A stretch of DNA of 64,000 nt from Alkalihalobacillus bogoriensis ATCC BAA-922 (GCF_000621445.1 NZ_KK211278.1:124001-188000); one strand, 5' to 3'; shown: positions 9,039 to 18,176, numbered from the stretch's first letter. The notes: a model not told the origin generated them from the sequence alone. Numbers and translations: made by a program.

Positions 9039-10457
9039 ATGACGGAATACCGAATTGAACGAGATTTATTAGGTGAAAAAGAAGTTCCAAAAGATGCGTA
9101 TTATGGAATACAAACGATGCGAGCGAAAGAAAATTTCCCAATTACCGGATATCCACCCCATAAGGAGCTTATTCGTGCATTTGGCTATGTGAAAAAAGCG
9201 GCAGCATTAGCCAATGCCGATGTAGGTGGATTAAATAAGAAATTAGCAGATGCAATTGTAAAAGCGAGTGAAGAAGTGATCGCTGGAGATTTTGATGACC
9301 AATTTATCGTGGACTCCATTCAAGGTGGGGCAGGAACGTCATTTAATATGAATGCAAATGAAGTTATTGCAAATCGTGCCATTGAACACCTTGGTGGGAA
9401 TAAAGGCGATTATATGAAATTGAGTCCAAACACTCACGTCAATATGGCGCAATCGACAAACGACGCATTTCCAACTGCCATTCATATTGCTTGTTTATCT
9501 TTAGCCAAAGGATTAACTGAATCACTTTCTGATTTAATTCAAGAATTTGAAAAAAAAGCAAAAGAGTTTGATTCCGTTATAAAAATGGGACGAACGCATT
9601 TACAAGATGCCGTTCCGATTCGACTAGGACAGGAATTTGGCGCGTATCGTCGTGTATTAACTCGTGATTTACAGCGAATTAAAGGATCGGTTAGTCACCT
9701 TTACGAAATTAATATGGGCGCTACAGCGGTTGGTACCGGATTAAATGCGAAACCAGAATATATTGAGAAGGTAGCAAAGCACTTGGCAGACATTACAAAG
9801 CTTCCGTTTCAAACAGCAGAAGATCTTGTAGATGCAACCCAAAATACAGATGCGTATACGGAACTGTCAAGTGCGTTAAAGATTTTAGCGATTAACTTAT
9901 CGAAAATTGCAAACGACCTTCGTTTAATAAGTTCTGGTCCGAAAACAGGAATTAATGAAATTAACTTGCCACCTCGACAACCAGGATCATCCATTATGCC
10001 TGGAAAGGTAAATCCTGTCATGTGCGAAGTTATGAACCAAATATCCTTCCAGGTTATTGGAAATGATCATACGATTAGTCTTGCTTCTGAAGCCGGACAG
10101 CTTGAGTTAAATGTGATGGAACCTGTATTAGTTTTTAACCTACTGCAATCGCTTTCGATTTTACAAAATGGAATGACGGTCTTTAGAAAATATGCAATAG
10201 AAGGCATTACTGCAAATATTGAGCATTGTAGAAATATGGTAGAACGTAGTGTAGGGGTCATTACAGCGATTAATCCTCATGTTGGTTATGAGGTAGCCAC
10301 ACGTGTCGCGAAAGAAGCTCTTCAAGAAAATCGTTCGGTTCGTGAGATTTGCCTGGAGCGTGGCATTCTTTCAGAAGAAGAATTAAATGAAATCCTCGAT
10401 CCAATTGAAATGACGAATCCTGGTATAGCGGGAGCAAAGTTTATTTATCGGAATTAA
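9039..10457 (+). CDS. aspA: aspartate ammonia-lyase
   Basis: Reversible deamination of L-aspartate to fumarate and ammonia, feeding amino-acid carbon into the TCA cycle. The aspartase/fumarase superfamily signature GSSIMPGKVNP is present at about residue 318, with the substrate-binding regions TSFNMNANE, SPNTHVNMAQSTND and GRTHLQDAVPI. The N-terminal DAYYGIQTMRAKENFPITG is typical of aspartase rather than fumarase. Length is 472 residues. GGGG lies upstream of ATG. It stands alone: no ansA asparaginase or ansR regulator is adjacent, unlike B. subtilis ansAB. Confidence 0.94.
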   Translation: MTEYRIERDLLGEKEVPKDAYYGIQTMRAKENFPITGYPPHKELIRAFGYVKKAAALANADVGGLNKKLADAIVKASEEVIAGDFDDQFIVDSIQGGAGTSFNMNANEVIANRAIEHLGGNKGDYMKLSPNTHVNMAQSTNDAFPTAIHIACLSLAKGLTESLSDLIQEFEKKAKEFDSVIKMGRTHLQDAVPIRLGQEFGAYRRVLTRDLQRIKGSVSHLYEINMGATAVGTGLNAKPEYIEKVAKHLADITKLPFQTAEDLVDATQNTDAYTELSSALKILAINLSKIANDLRLISSGPKTGINEINLPPRQPGSSIMPGKVNPVMCEVMNQISFQVIGNDHTISLASEAGQLELNVMEPVLVFNLLQSLSILQNGMTVFRKYAIEGITANIEHCRNMVERSVGVITAINPHVGYEVATRVAKEALQENRSVREICLERGILSEEELNEILDPIEMTNPGIAGAKFIYRN

Positions 10458-10471
10458 TAACACGCGACGTT

Positions 10472-10631
10472 TGGACATGTATACTGCTATTTTATAAAAA
10501 ATAAACAAAATTCTTTCCTTTTCGGACATATATTCCGTTACTTCCTGAAATTAAGGGGAAGATAACGGAACTCGTGTCCGATAGCCTTTTGCAAAAGGCA
10601 TTTTCACTTGAAATAGCGGAACCAATGTCCG
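10472..10631. repeat. interspersed repeat family A, copy 2
   Basis: A degenerate first unit TTGGACATGTATACTGCTAT, a good direct unit at 10523 (CGGACATATATTCCGTTA), and inverted units at 10563 and 10614. It lies between aspA and the aspA terminator, so it is probably transcribed as the aspA 3' UTR. Confidence 0.8.
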
Positions 10632-10663
10632 GTAATAAGAGAGCTTACCGAATCAATCTAAAT

Positions 10664-10690
10664 AAAGGATGCCTCGTGCATCCTTTTTCT
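10664..10690 (+). terminator. intrinsic terminator downstream of aspA
   Basis: AAAGGATGC-CTC-GTGCATCCTTT forms a tight stem followed by TTCTTTTT. From here to 10834 only an AT-rich promoter region for yqgU is seen. Confidence 0.85.
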
Positions 10691-10834
10691 TTTTCTGCTT
10701 TAAACAAGAATTAGTCATTGTTGTTCTAAAAAAAAAATGAGATAATGTACTATATTTTGAAACGAAAGTCTGTAAATGACGTATGTATATATATTCAAGA
10801 ACAGAAATAGAGGAAAAAAGGAGGGAGGAATCCA

Positions 10835-11959
10835 GTGGGACGGGTTATTGTAGGAATTTTAGTTGCTTGTGTAATAGTATTAACGGGCTGTCAAGGAAGC
10901 TTTCCTTATGCGAAAGACGCACCGCCCCTCCATTTGGATCCTCAAAGAAAAGCAGCAATTGGTGGCATTTCCATTGAACAATGGTTGCCATTTGAAGTCA
11001 ATCCATTTAGTTTTGTTCAAGTGAGTGAATGGTTATCAGATCATGAACTGCTGCTCTTGTTTGATGAAAATGAAGTGTCTACTTTACAAAGGGCCAGTAT
11101 TGAAACAGGAAATCAAGAAGATTTTTTTTCAGTAGAAGAACCGATACTTAAAGTGGAGGCAAATGCAGACCACTCCTTATTTGCGATTCAAACGGCATCC
11201 GAAGATTTTAAAGCTCCATTGTATGTAGTTGATCAGTCAGGCACTCTTATTTATGAAAATAATAATCTTGGTGAAGATTATAGTTTGTATTGGAATCCAT
11301 ACCATACAGATGAGATCATTATTGTATCATATTTACCAGATTGGGAATTTGAAGTCTATCATCTGTATGTAAACGAAAATCGCCTTCTCCCCCTTCCGAT
11401 CGAGCAAACCTTTTTCCAATGGTTAGGGCCAACAAAGGTGGGATATTTAGATTGGCATCCGTATGAACCGAGTTTTGAAGCTCCATTAATGACTATTGAT
11501 TTAGAGACGCAAGAAAGAAACAAAATGTTTGATGATGTTATTGCTGCTTTTTCTTTTGAGAATGACTACTATATGACAATTACAGTCGATGACCCAACAA
11601 ATCCGATGTCAGTTTATACGTTCTACCAAGATGGGCATGTCTTATCTACATTGGAAGTCCCGAATTTAAATACCTATTCGGAACAATGGTGGATTCCATT
11701 CCATGATTTTGATGCTGAACATTATCAGTTTTATTATTTACGCCCATTTTATAGTGGTGATTTTTATGGATATGATGCAGGGTATCAACTTATGAAGTAC
11801 GATATTTTAAAAGGAGAAGAAACAGCCGTTATCGAAGTAGACCAACATATTCCGATTAAGCTTGGCCCAAATGGACAATGGTTGTTAGTTGGCCATCAGT
11901 TTGACCAAATTGTAAATATTGAGAAAAAAGAAACTCAAGCGGTCATCGAACTCAAATAG
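10835..11959 (+). CDS. yqgU: YqgU-like lipoprotein with beta-propeller fold
   Basis: GTG start with AAGGAGGGAGG upstream. The N-terminus has a lipoprotein signal peptide with lipobox LTGC (Cys19), so the protein is anchored on the outer face of the membrane. The mature 355 residues consist of repeated four-strand units, consistent with the YqgU-type six-bladed propeller domain. In B. subtilis yqgU neighbours yqgV; here the thiamine operon lies between them, with the YqgV domain at 17.1-17.5 kb. Function is unknown. No clear terminator separates it from the riboswitch 50 bp downstream. Confidence 0.85.
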   Translation: MGRVIVGILVACVIVLTGCQGSFPYAKDAPPLHLDPQRKAAIGGISIEQWLPFEVNPFSFVQVSEWLSDHELLLLFDENEVSTLQRASIETGNQEDFFSVEEPILKVEANADHSLFAIQTASEDFKAPLYVVDQSGTLIYENNNLGEDYSLYWNPYHTDEIIIVSYLPDWEFEVYHLYVNENRLLPLPIEQTFFQWLGPTKVGYLDWHPYEPSFEAPLMTIDLETQERNKMFDDVIAAFSFENDYYMTITVDDPTNPMSVYTFYQDGHVLSTLEVPNLNTYSEQWWIPFHDFDAEHYQFYYLRPFYSGDFYGYDAGYQLMKYDILKGEETAVIEVDQHIPIKLGPNGQWLLVGHQFDQIVNIEKKETQAVIELK

Positions 11960-12008
11960 TTGTATTCTAATGAGATTATGTCATAATAAAATAAAGACCA
12001 ATTATATG

Positions 12009-12092
12009 ACTAGGGGTGCCTATTGGCTGAGAAAAAGGAAGTTCCTTTTACCCTTGAACCTGATCTGGATCACCCCAGCGTAGGAAAGTCGA
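12009..12092 (+). ncRNA. TPP riboswitch (THI element)
   Basis: Conserved blocks in order: GGGGTGCC, GGCTGAGA, ACCCTTGAACCTGATCTGG and GCGTAGGAAAG. These form the TPP-binding five-way fold. It is followed by an expression-platform terminator and then thiE, so TPP should switch off the thiamine operon. Confidence 0.96.
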
Positions 12093-12109
12093 CTAATGAT
12101 GTTATTTGT

Positions 12110-12143
12110 TTAGCCGTAATCCACTCGTTGGGTACGGCTTTTC
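12110..12143 (+). terminator. riboswitch-controlled terminator
   Basis: AGCCGTA (12112) pairs with TACGGCT (12133) with further CC/GG pairs and then TTTTC. It sits 20 bp after the aptamer and about 30 bp before thiE, the expected place for TPP-dependent attenuation. Confidence 0.88.
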
Positions 12144-12171
12144 ATATACGAAAAAAGGCAGGGATTAAAAG

Positions 12172-12804
12172 ATGAGAGAATTTACATTATACGCAATTAC
12201 AGGAGAACAATTTCATCCTGGTCGAAAGATGATTGATGTGATGGAAGAGGCGATTCTAGGTGGCGCTGATATTATTCAACTACGTGACAAGAAAAGCAGT
12301 AAGCGAGAAGTGCTACAAAAAGCAAAAGAGCTTCGTGCTTTAACGAAAAAACATGATGTCCTATTTATTGTGAATGATCATATTGATGTTGCTTTAGCTG
12401 TCGATGCAGATGGTATTCATATTGGACAAGATGACTTACCTTTAGAAGAGGCAAGAAAAATAGTAGGGCCAACAAAAATCATTGGGATTTCCACGCATGC
12501 GATAGAAGAAGCGCGTGAAGCCCAACAAAATGGAGCAGATTATATAGGAGTAGGTCCTGTATTTGAAACAAAAAGCAAAGAGGATGTAGTTGACCCTGTT
12601 ACGACACAGTATGTGACCCAAGTGGCACAAGAAATTACGATTCCGTTTGTAGCAATTGGTGGGATTAAACTCCATAATGTCGATCAAGTCTTACAAGCTG
12701 GAGCTACTCGTATTTGTGCCATTAGTGAAATTGTCGGGGCAGACGATGTTAAAGGCGTTTGTGAGACATTTATAGAAAAGATAAAGGGTGAGAAGCAATC
12801 ATGA
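12172..12804 (+). CDS. thiE: thiamine-phosphate synthase
   Basis: Joins HMP-pyrophosphate and thiazole phosphate to make thiamine phosphate. TIM-barrel protein of 210 residues with ThiE motifs: IQLRDK, VNDHIDVALAVDADGIHIGQDDLP, GISTHAIEEA, DYIGVGPVFET and AIGGI. These intact pyrophosphate- and HMP-binding motifs favour ThiE over the thiazole tautomerase TenI, although TenI occupies this first place in the B. subtilis operon. First gene after the riboswitch; its stop overlaps the thiS start (ATGA). Confidence 0.92.
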   Translation: MREFTLYAITGEQFHPGRKMIDVMEEAILGGADIIQLRDKKSSKREVLQKAKELRALTKKHDVLFIVNDHIDVALAVDADGIHIGQDDLPLEEARKIVGPTKIIGISTHAIEEAREAQQNGADYIGVGPVFETKSKEDVVDPVTTQYVTQVAQEITIPFVAIGGIKLHNVDQVLQAGATRICAISEIVGADDVKGVCETFIEKIKGEKQS

Positions 12805-12998
12805 AGTTAATCATTAATGGAGAGGACATGCAGCTTGATGTGAAAACGTTAGATGAAGTCGTGAAACATTATGGGCTGGAACAAAACTTAGTTGTAACAG
12901 AAGTAGATGGTACGATAATTGATAGAACAAATTGGTCAGAAACCGAATTGAAAGACGGGATGAAAATTGAACTCGTCCATTTTGTAGGAGGAGGATGA
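12801..12998 (+). CDS. thiS: sulfur-carrier protein ThiS
   Basis: A 65-residue ubiquitin-like protein ending in the Gly-Gly tail (HFVGGG) that is adenylated and then thiocarboxylated to donate sulfur to the thiazole ring. The ATG overlaps the thiE stop by 4 bp, so translation is coupled. The cognate adenylyltransferase ThiF/MoeB is not in this operon and must be elsewhere. Confidence 0.95.
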   Translation: MKLIINGEDMQLDVKTLDEVVKHYGLEQNLVVTEVDGTIIDRTNWSETELKDGMKIELVHFVGGG

Positions 12999-13783
12999 TG
13001 AGCATGAAAAAAGATCCATTTATTATAGGAGGAAAAGAGTTATCCTCTCGTTTTTTTATTGGGACAGGACGTTACCCTAATCCATTCGTACAAAACGAAG
13101 CCATTAAAGCATCAGGGGCAGATGTGTTAACGTTTGCGATTCGTCGGGTCAACTTAGAATCTCCTGATGAGGATGCAATATTGCAACATATAGAAGGGCA
13201 GTCGTTTACGTACTTACCAAATACGTCAGGAGCAAAAACCGCAGAAGAAGCGATTCGAATTGCCCGATTAGCAAAAGCAAGCGGGTTAAGTGATTGGATT
13301 AAAGTCGAAATTAGTGTCAATGAAAAAACATTATTGCCTGACCCGATTGAAACGTTAAAGGCAACCGAAGTGTTAGCAAAAGAAGGCTTCACTGTTCTTC
13401 CATACACATCAGATGACCCTGTTTTATGCAAACGACTAGAAGAAGCGGGGGCTGCTGCGGTTATGCCTGGTGCGGCACCAATTGGGACAGGATTAGGGAT
13501 TTTAAATCCATATAATTTATCGCTCATTGTGGAAGAAGCCAATGTGCCGATTATCGTTGATGCGGGGCTAGGTTCCGCTGGTGATGTAGCACAAGCGATG
13601 GAGCTCGGTGTTGATGGAGTGTTAATGAATACACCTGTTGCGAAAGCAAAAGACCCGGTTCGAATGGCGTTAGCGATGAAGCTGGCGATTGAAGCAGGGA
13701 GACATTCTTATTTAGCAGGACGAATTCAAAAGAAGCGGTATGCAACAGCAAGTAGTGCATTTGAATCATATATTTCAAAATAG
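12995..13783 (+). CDS. thiG: thiazole synthase
   Basis: Condenses deoxyxylulose phosphate, dehydroglycine and the ThiS thiocarboxylate to thiazole phosphate. The core is recognisable by FIGTGRYPN, the active-site Lys of [37 protein letters not shown] and [18 protein letters not shown]. About 260 residues, as usual. AGGAGGAGG at 12986-12994 serves ATGs at 12995, 12998 and 13004; 13004 has the most normal spacing, so the first three residues are uncertain. It overlaps the thiS stop. Confidence 0.95.
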   Translation: MMSMKKDPFIIGGKELSSRFFIGTGRYPNPFVQNEAIKASGADVLTFAIRRVNLESPDEDAILQHIEGQSFTYLPNTSGAKTAEEAIRIARLAKASGLSDWIKVEISVNEKTLLPDPIETLKATEVLAKEGFTVLPYTSDDPVLCKRLEEAGAAAVMPGAAPIGTGLGILNPYNLSLIVEEANVPIIVDAGLGSAGDVAQAMELGVDGVLMNTPVAKAKDPVRMALAMKLAIEAGRHSYLAGRIQKKRYATASSAFESYISK

Positions 13784-13804
13784 GACATAAAAGAGGGATC
13801 GCAA

Positions 13805-14914
13805 ATGGGAGAGCGTGTCGTCATTTTAGGTGGAGGAATTATCGGACTGGCATCAGCATTTGAATGCCAACGACGCGGACATGAAGTGACCATTGTCGAA
13901 AAAGTCAAGTGTGGTGGACAAGCAACAGGTGCAGCGGCGGGGATGTTAGCCCCATACTCTGAAATTGGGGAAGACCCTGATGATTTTTTTCGATTATGTT
14001 TAGAAAGCTTACACTTATATCCACAATGGCAGAAAGATATTAAAGATATTTCAAAGGTAAACTTTGAATATACAAATTCAGGAAGCTTGCATTGTGTTTA
14101 TCATGAAGCTGATTTATTAGCGTTAGAAAGTCGCCAACAATGGCAAGGTGAATTTGGGGCGGATGCAACGATTTTATCTGGAGATGAACTGTTCCGATTG
14201 GAACCGGAACTATCAAAGGAAATTATCGCTGCGATGTATTATCCTGAAGAAAGTCATGTGTATGCTCCTGATTATGCGAAATCGTTGGAAGTCGCTTGTC
14301 GTAATCTTGGGGTCAATATTTATGATGAATTAGAAGAGGTTTCGATTACAAGTTGGCAAGAGGAGATTGAAGTTAAAGCAAAGGATGGCCGAACATTTAC
14401 TGGTGACCGCCTTGTCATAAGTAGCGGGGCATGGTCAAAGGAATTGGAAGACACATTTGACATCTCGATTCCTGTTTACCCGATTCGCGGTCAAATTTGT
14501 GCGTATCCACTTCCTGTTGGAAAAGTAAAGCATATTATTTATACAAGTCAAGGTTATCTCGTACCAAAAGGAAATGGAACGATTGTTAATGGGGCGTCTG
14601 AAGATATTGCAGGTTTTCAAACGTCTGTTACAGATAAAGGGATTGCACGCCTTACAAATTGGAACAAGCATGTTCTTCCATTTCTAGAACAAGAAACACC
14701 ATTCCATACTTGGGCAGGGTTACGTCCAGCAACACAAGATGGTTATCCATTGCTTGGACAACTTTCACATGCCCCACACATTATTTTTGCGACAGGACAT
14801 TATCGAAACGGGATTTTATTAAGTCCTGTTACCGGTCATATTGTCGCTGATATTCTTGAACAAAAAAAAGAAAGAGTACCACTCGGACTTTTTCAGCCAG
14901 AGCGGTTTAGTTAA
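13805..14914 (+). CDS. thiO: glycine oxidase ThiO
   Basis: FAD-dependent oxidation of glycine to the iminoglycine used by ThiG. The N-terminal dinucleotide fold VVILGGGIIGLASAFEC, the DAO-family GAAAGMLAPYSE segment and the C-terminal WAGLRPATQDGYPLLGQ/TGHYRNGILLSPVTG flavin-contact region are all present. Length is 369 residues, like B. subtilis ThiO. In B. subtilis ThiO precedes thiS; here it follows thiG. Confidence 0.94.
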   Translation: MGERVVILGGGIIGLASAFECQRRGHEVTIVEKVKCGGQATGAAAGMLAPYSEIGEDPDDFFRLCLESLHLYPQWQKDIKDISKVNFEYTNSGSLHCVYHEADLLALESRQQWQGEFGADATILSGDELFRLEPELSKEIIAAMYYPEESHVYAPDYAKSLEVACRNLGVNIYDELEEVSITSWQEEIEVKAKDGRTFTGDRLVISSGAWSKELEDTFDISIPVYPIRGQICAYPLPVGKVKHIIYTSQGYLVPKGNGTIVNGASEDIAGFQTSVTDKGIARLTNWNKHVLPFLEQETPFHTWAGLRPATQDGYPLLGQLSHAPHIIFATGHYRNGILLSPVTGHIVADILEQKKERVPLGLFQPERFS

Positions 14915-14926
14915 AGGAGGGTTATT

Positions 14927-15727
14927 ATGTTTAAAGCATTAACAATTGCGGGGTCAGATAGTGGTGGTGGTGCTGGAATTCAAGCGGATTTAAAAACGTT
15001 TCAAGAGTTAGGTGTGTTTGGAACAAGTGCGATTACAGCTTTAACTGCTCAAAATACACTCGGGGTTCATGGTGTATATCCTCAGTCACTTGAGGCAATC
15101 GAAGCGCAAATTGACGCCGTTCTATCTGATATTGGAACAGATGCAGTGAAAACAGGAATGTTGTTTTCTGCTGATATTATTACACTTGTTGCCAAAAAAA
15201 TGAAGCAATACGATGTGAAAAATATTGTCGTTGACCCAGTGATGATTGCAAAAGGTGGAGCTTCATTATTACAGGAAGAAGCGGTAGAAGCTCTTATTTC
15301 AGACTTACTACCGATTGCAACAGCGATTACTCCTAATTTACCAGAAGCCGCGAAAATTTTAGGGGTAAGTGAGATTTCTTCAGTAGAAGAAATGGAGCAA
15401 GTAGCCAAACAACTTCATGAGTTAGGACCGCAATATGTTGTATTAAAAGGTGGTCATCTGAACGAGGGTGATGCGACTGATGTTGTGTTTGATGGAATTG
15501 AGATTACATATTATAAACACGCGCGGATTGAAACGAAACATACACATGGTACTGGATGTACGTTTGCCGCTGCTCTAGCCGCCGAATTAGCAAAAGGAAA
15601 AGAAATTCAACAAGCAGTTGCAACTGCAAAGGAATTTATAACGGAAGCAATAACACATTCCTTAGCAATTGGAACGGGAATCGGACCAACAAACCATGCA
15701 GCATATAAACAAAAGAATAAGGGATAA
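14927..15727 (+). CDS. thiD: bifunctional HMP/HMP-phosphate kinase
   Basis: Phosphorylates hydroxymethylpyrimidine and its phosphate. The ribokinase-fold signatures are ALTIAGSDSGGGAGIQADLK at the N-terminus, DPVMIAKGGASLL in the middle, and the anion-hole/catalytic Asp region KHTHGTGCTFAAALAAEL near the C-terminus. AAAGGAGGG precedes the ATG 13 bp after thiO. Last biosynthetic gene of the operon; no terminator follows it. Confidence 0.94.
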   Translation: MFKALTIAGSDSGGGAGIQADLKTFQELGVFGTSAITALTAQNTLGVHGVYPQSLEAIEAQIDAVLSDIGTDAVKTGMLFSADIITLVAKKMKQYDVKNIVVDPVMIAKGGASLLQEEAVEALISDLLPIATAITPNLPEAAKILGVSEISSVEEMEQVAKQLHELGPQYVVLKGGHLNEGDATDVVFDGIEITYYKHARIETKHTHGTGCTFAAALAAELAKGKEIQQAVATAKEFITEAITHSLAIGTGIGPTNHAAYKQKNKG

Positions 15728-15756
15728 ACGTCTGTAGTTAGAGAGGTGATATAAAT

Positions 15757-16353
15757 ATGCTAAACGGAAATAAAGTTGTGATTATTTTACCTCTTCTTGT
15801 TGTAGCTTTCATTTTTTATGGTGGCTATTCGTATTGGCAGTCTATTGGAAGTGTGACAAATGAGGAATTAAGTCAATACGTGAATTTTGACCATAAGCTC
15901 GAGCCTAGAAATGACCAATTTATTTTAACGAGCGAGTGGGAATGGACAGAGATGCCAGCAGAAGGGTTAATTGGAACTGATTATATCGGGGTATCATTAC
16001 TTGATGCAAACGGACAACAACTTGAAGATGTTTCATTTGCGAACGGAAAGATTGAATTGTTTTATGGAAACAAAATCATTTATGAAGCTGAAGGAACACT
16101 GCTTGAAAACGGATATATGTTTTCGTTTCCAAATGAAATGATTGAACACGAAACATTTGGAAATAACGGTCGAATTTCTGTTTCTTTTCAAACCTCTGAC
16201 GATACAGAAGGTCATCGTGTATCCATTAGTTACCTTCATACATGGGGAGAACATGAACTGCTTCATATAGAGGATGCTCGATTCCTAACGACAAATGTAA
16301 ATGAAGCAGCTATTCCGCATTGGATTTTAGAACAAACCGTTAATATCCCGTAA
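15757..16353 (+). CDS. signal-anchored protein of unknown function in the thiamine operon
   Basis: 198 residues: a short N-terminus, one membrane helix (VVIILPLLVVAFIFYGGY) and an exported beta-rich domain. No conserved catalytic motif is recognised. GAGAGGTGAT precedes the ATG. It begins 29 bp after thiD with no terminator between, and ends 21 bp before the DUF1385-YqgV gene, so it is probably transcribed from the TPP-riboswitch promoter. A link to thiamine use or uptake is only inference from position. Confidence 0.8.
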   Translation: MLNGNKVVIILPLLVVAFIFYGGYSYWQSIGSVTNEELSQYVNFDHKLEPRNDQFILTSEWEWTEMPAEGLIGTDYIGVSLLDANGQQLEDVSFANGKIELFYGNKIIYEAEGTLLENGYMFSFPNEMIEHETFGNNGRISVSFQTSDDTEGHRVSISYLHTWGEHELLHIEDARFLTTNVNEAAIPHWILEQTVNIP

Positions 16354-16374
16354 CGCTTGAGAGGAGATAGGAAA

Positions 16375-17487
16375 TTGTTAATTCGAGGTATTTCTTTTCA
16401 AAAAGGCGTTTTTTTTATCGGTAAAAACCATGTTTCATGCGCATACAATGATAACGGGAAATTGATTAAAGAATGGGTGAAGCCACTAGAGGCAAGTACG
16501 GCTTTCGTTATGGCAAAGTTAGTCTTCTTTTCGATGCCTCTATGGTATAAAATATTAACGGCTATCCTGATTATCTTAGTGTTCCTCCCGAAGCTAGGCC
16601 ATGCCTTTTACCCAGATTTCATCCCGTTTTACGGGCTGCCAAATTATTTTTTGCTATATTATGCTTTTGGCACCCATTTTATTTTTCCGACACAATTAAA
16701 GAAATATCATGGTGCTGAGCATAAAGTATTTAGTGATAGAGGGATTAAAAGGATGGCTCGCCTGTATCAAATTCGGAAAGCAGCTATAACAAACCGTTTT
16801 TGTTCAACGAATCTCGTTGTTGTATATTTTTCGCTTGTTGCAGTTGGCAGTTTAGCTTTATCATTCCTATTTCCGCCGACACAAGCAATAATGTGGGCTT
16901 CGTATAGTGCTGTACTTATTAGTTCGCCTGTCAATAAGGCATTAAAATATCGTGGGCTAGCATGGGTTCGTTCCTATGTTTTAGCCGTATCCTATTTTTT
17001 ACAAAAAAAAGTGACAACGATGGAACCAGATCGACATCATATGATTACCGCGATTCGTTCCTATCGTGGTTTAGCAAATGCAGAGTTTCCTGAAGCGTTA
17101 GTCGTAAAACGAAAACAAAAAGTGGAGGAAAAGAAAATGGCGATTGTCGATGTTACAATCATTCCAATTGGAACGGAAAATGCAAGTGTTAGCGAGTATG
17201 TCGCGGACATCCATCGTGTGTTAGAAGGGTATGGAGAGAAAATCAAATTTCAGTTAACACCGATGAGTACAATAATTGAAGGAGAATTACCTGTGTTGTT
17301 TGAAGTGATTCAAGCGATACATGAAGTTCCATTTAAAGCAGGTATTAACCGAGTGGCAACAAATATTCGCATTGATGACCGAAGAGACAAGCCTTCATCA
17401 ATGGAAGGAAAAGTAGAAGCAGTTCAAACAAAAATAGCAGCAAAAAAACAAGAGGACGATGGCGCAAATAAAAACGAAGAATTATAA
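16375..17487 (+). CDS. fusion: DUF1385-like membrane domain plus C-terminal YqgV (MTH1187-type) thiamine-binding domain
   Basis: I choose TTG 16375, 8 bp after AGGAG; an in-frame TTG at 16357 overlaps that SD. Residues 1 to about 240 contain the DUF1385 hallmark KKYHGAEHKVF, three to four hydrophobic helices and the family-like ending TTMEPDRHHMITAIRS. From Met255 the protein is a complete YqgV/DUF77 domain beginning MAIVDVTIIPIGTENASVSE, a ferredoxin-like fold whose relatives bind thiamine. In B. subtilis yqgV is a separate gene. An SD (GTGGAGG) lies 8 bp before ATG 17137, so a free YqgV of about 117 residues may also be made from inside the frame. Followed by a strong terminator. Confidence 0.85.
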   Translation: MLIRGISFQKGVFFIGKNHVSCAYNDNGKLIKEWVKPLEASTAFVMAKLVFFSMPLWYKILTAILIILVFLPKLGHAFYPDFIPFYGLPNYFLLYYAFGTHFIFPTQLKKYHGAEHKVFSDRGIKRMARLYQIRKAAITNRFCSTNLVVVYFSLVAVGSLALSFLFPPTQAIMWASYSAVLISSPVNKALKYRGLAWVRSYVLAVSYFLQKKVTTMEPDRHHMITAIRSYRGLANAEFPEALVVKRKQKVEEKKMAIVDVTIIPIGTENASVSEYVADIHRVLEGYGEKIKFQLTPMSTIIEGELPVLFEVIQAIHEVPFKAGINRVATNIRIDDRRDKPSSMEGKVEAVQTKIAAKKQEDDGANKNEEL

Positions 17488-17493
17488 AAAAAC

Positions 17494-17520
17494 AAGGGTG
17501 TCGCAAATGCGACACCCTCT
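17494..17520. terminator. bidirectional terminator between the thiamine operon and tRNA-Gln
   Basis: AGGGTGTCGC-AAAT-GCGACACCCT is a perfect 10-bp stem. The + side tail is TCTATGT (weak), while the minus-strand tail is TTGTTTTTTTA, so it suits tRNA-Gln on the minus strand best and can also end the + operon. Confidence 0.85.
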
Positions 17521-17525
17521 ATGTA

Positions 17526-17600
17526 TGGCTGGGCTAGCTGGATTCGAACCAACGCATGACGGAGTCAAAGTCCGTTGCCTTACCGCTTGGCTATAGCCCA
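17526..17600 (-). tRNA. tRNA-Gln (UUG)
   Basis: Read on the minus strand: acceptor TGGGCTA/TAGCCCA with encoded GCCA end, D-arm GCC-AAGCGGTAA-GGC, anticodon stem ACGGA/TCCGT with loop CTTTGAC (anticodon TTG), and T-arm with GGTTCGAATCC. A single isolated tRNA gene. Confidence 0.97.
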
Positions 17601-17696
17601 CTGCCTCGCTGCTACATTTATATTATGGTCGGATCCGCGTTCTTTTATACAAAAAAATGTGCACTTTTTTAAAAGCAGAAAGTGAGGAAAAATTAC

Positions 17697-18146
17697 ATGC
17701 CTGAGCTTGAAATACACACACTAACGAAAGAAAATGAAGCTATCGCTCGTGCGATTATTTTGGAAGGTTTTTTAGAAAGGTTCGGTTTTATCGATCATTC
17801 CTTTAATCCCGACTTAAAAGACCTTGTAAATTCCTACACAAAAGACGGTTGCGTTTTTTTCACAGGTGCACATCATGGCGACATTGTTTGTACGGGAGCA
17901 TTGCAAAAAGAAACAAACGAAACTGTTCGGATTGCAAGGATGTCGGTAAAAAAAGAGTGGCGACAAAGAGGATTCGCGAAAATAATGATAAAGCATTTAG
18001 AACAAAAGGCAAAGCAGTCTGGCTACAAAAACATTGTGTTAGAAACAAACCGCTCTTGGGAAAGTGCGATTTGTTTTTATAAAAAGGTTGGGTATCAAAT
18101 CGAACACATTGATGAAAGTCAGTGTCACTTTTATAAAAAAATATAA
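17697..18146 (+). CDS. GNAT-family N-acetyltransferase
   Basis: 149 residues from ATG 17697, with AGTGAGG 9 bp upstream (an in-frame GTG at 17682 is part of that SD). The acetyl-CoA loop is VKKEWRQRGFAKIMIKHLEQ (motif A, Q/RxxGxA), followed by LETNRSWESAICFYKKVGY, the usual motif B ending. The acceptor substrate is unknown. A single gene, convergent with the 37-residue membrane protein gene. Confidence 0.88.
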   Translation: MPELEIHTLTKENEAIARAIILEGFLERFGFIDHSFNPDLKDLVNSYTKDGCVFFTGAHHGDIVCTGALQKETNETVRIARMSVKKEWRQRGFAKIMIKHLEQKAKQSGYKNIVLETNRSWESAICFYKKVGYQIEHIDESQCHFYKKI

Positions 18147-18176
18147 AAAAACACCGCCATTTAATAAAGGCGGTGA
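18145..18176 (-). terminator. terminator for the 37-residue membrane protein gene
   Basis: CACCGCC (18152) pairs with GGCGGTG (18169). On the minus strand the stem is followed by TTTTTTTAT; on the + strand there is no T-run. It directly follows the stop codon at 18177. Confidence 0.85.

Noticed and set aside
12172-12804. TenI instead of ThiE
   Set aside because: Position resembles tenI in B. subtilis, but all ThiE substrate motifs are intact.
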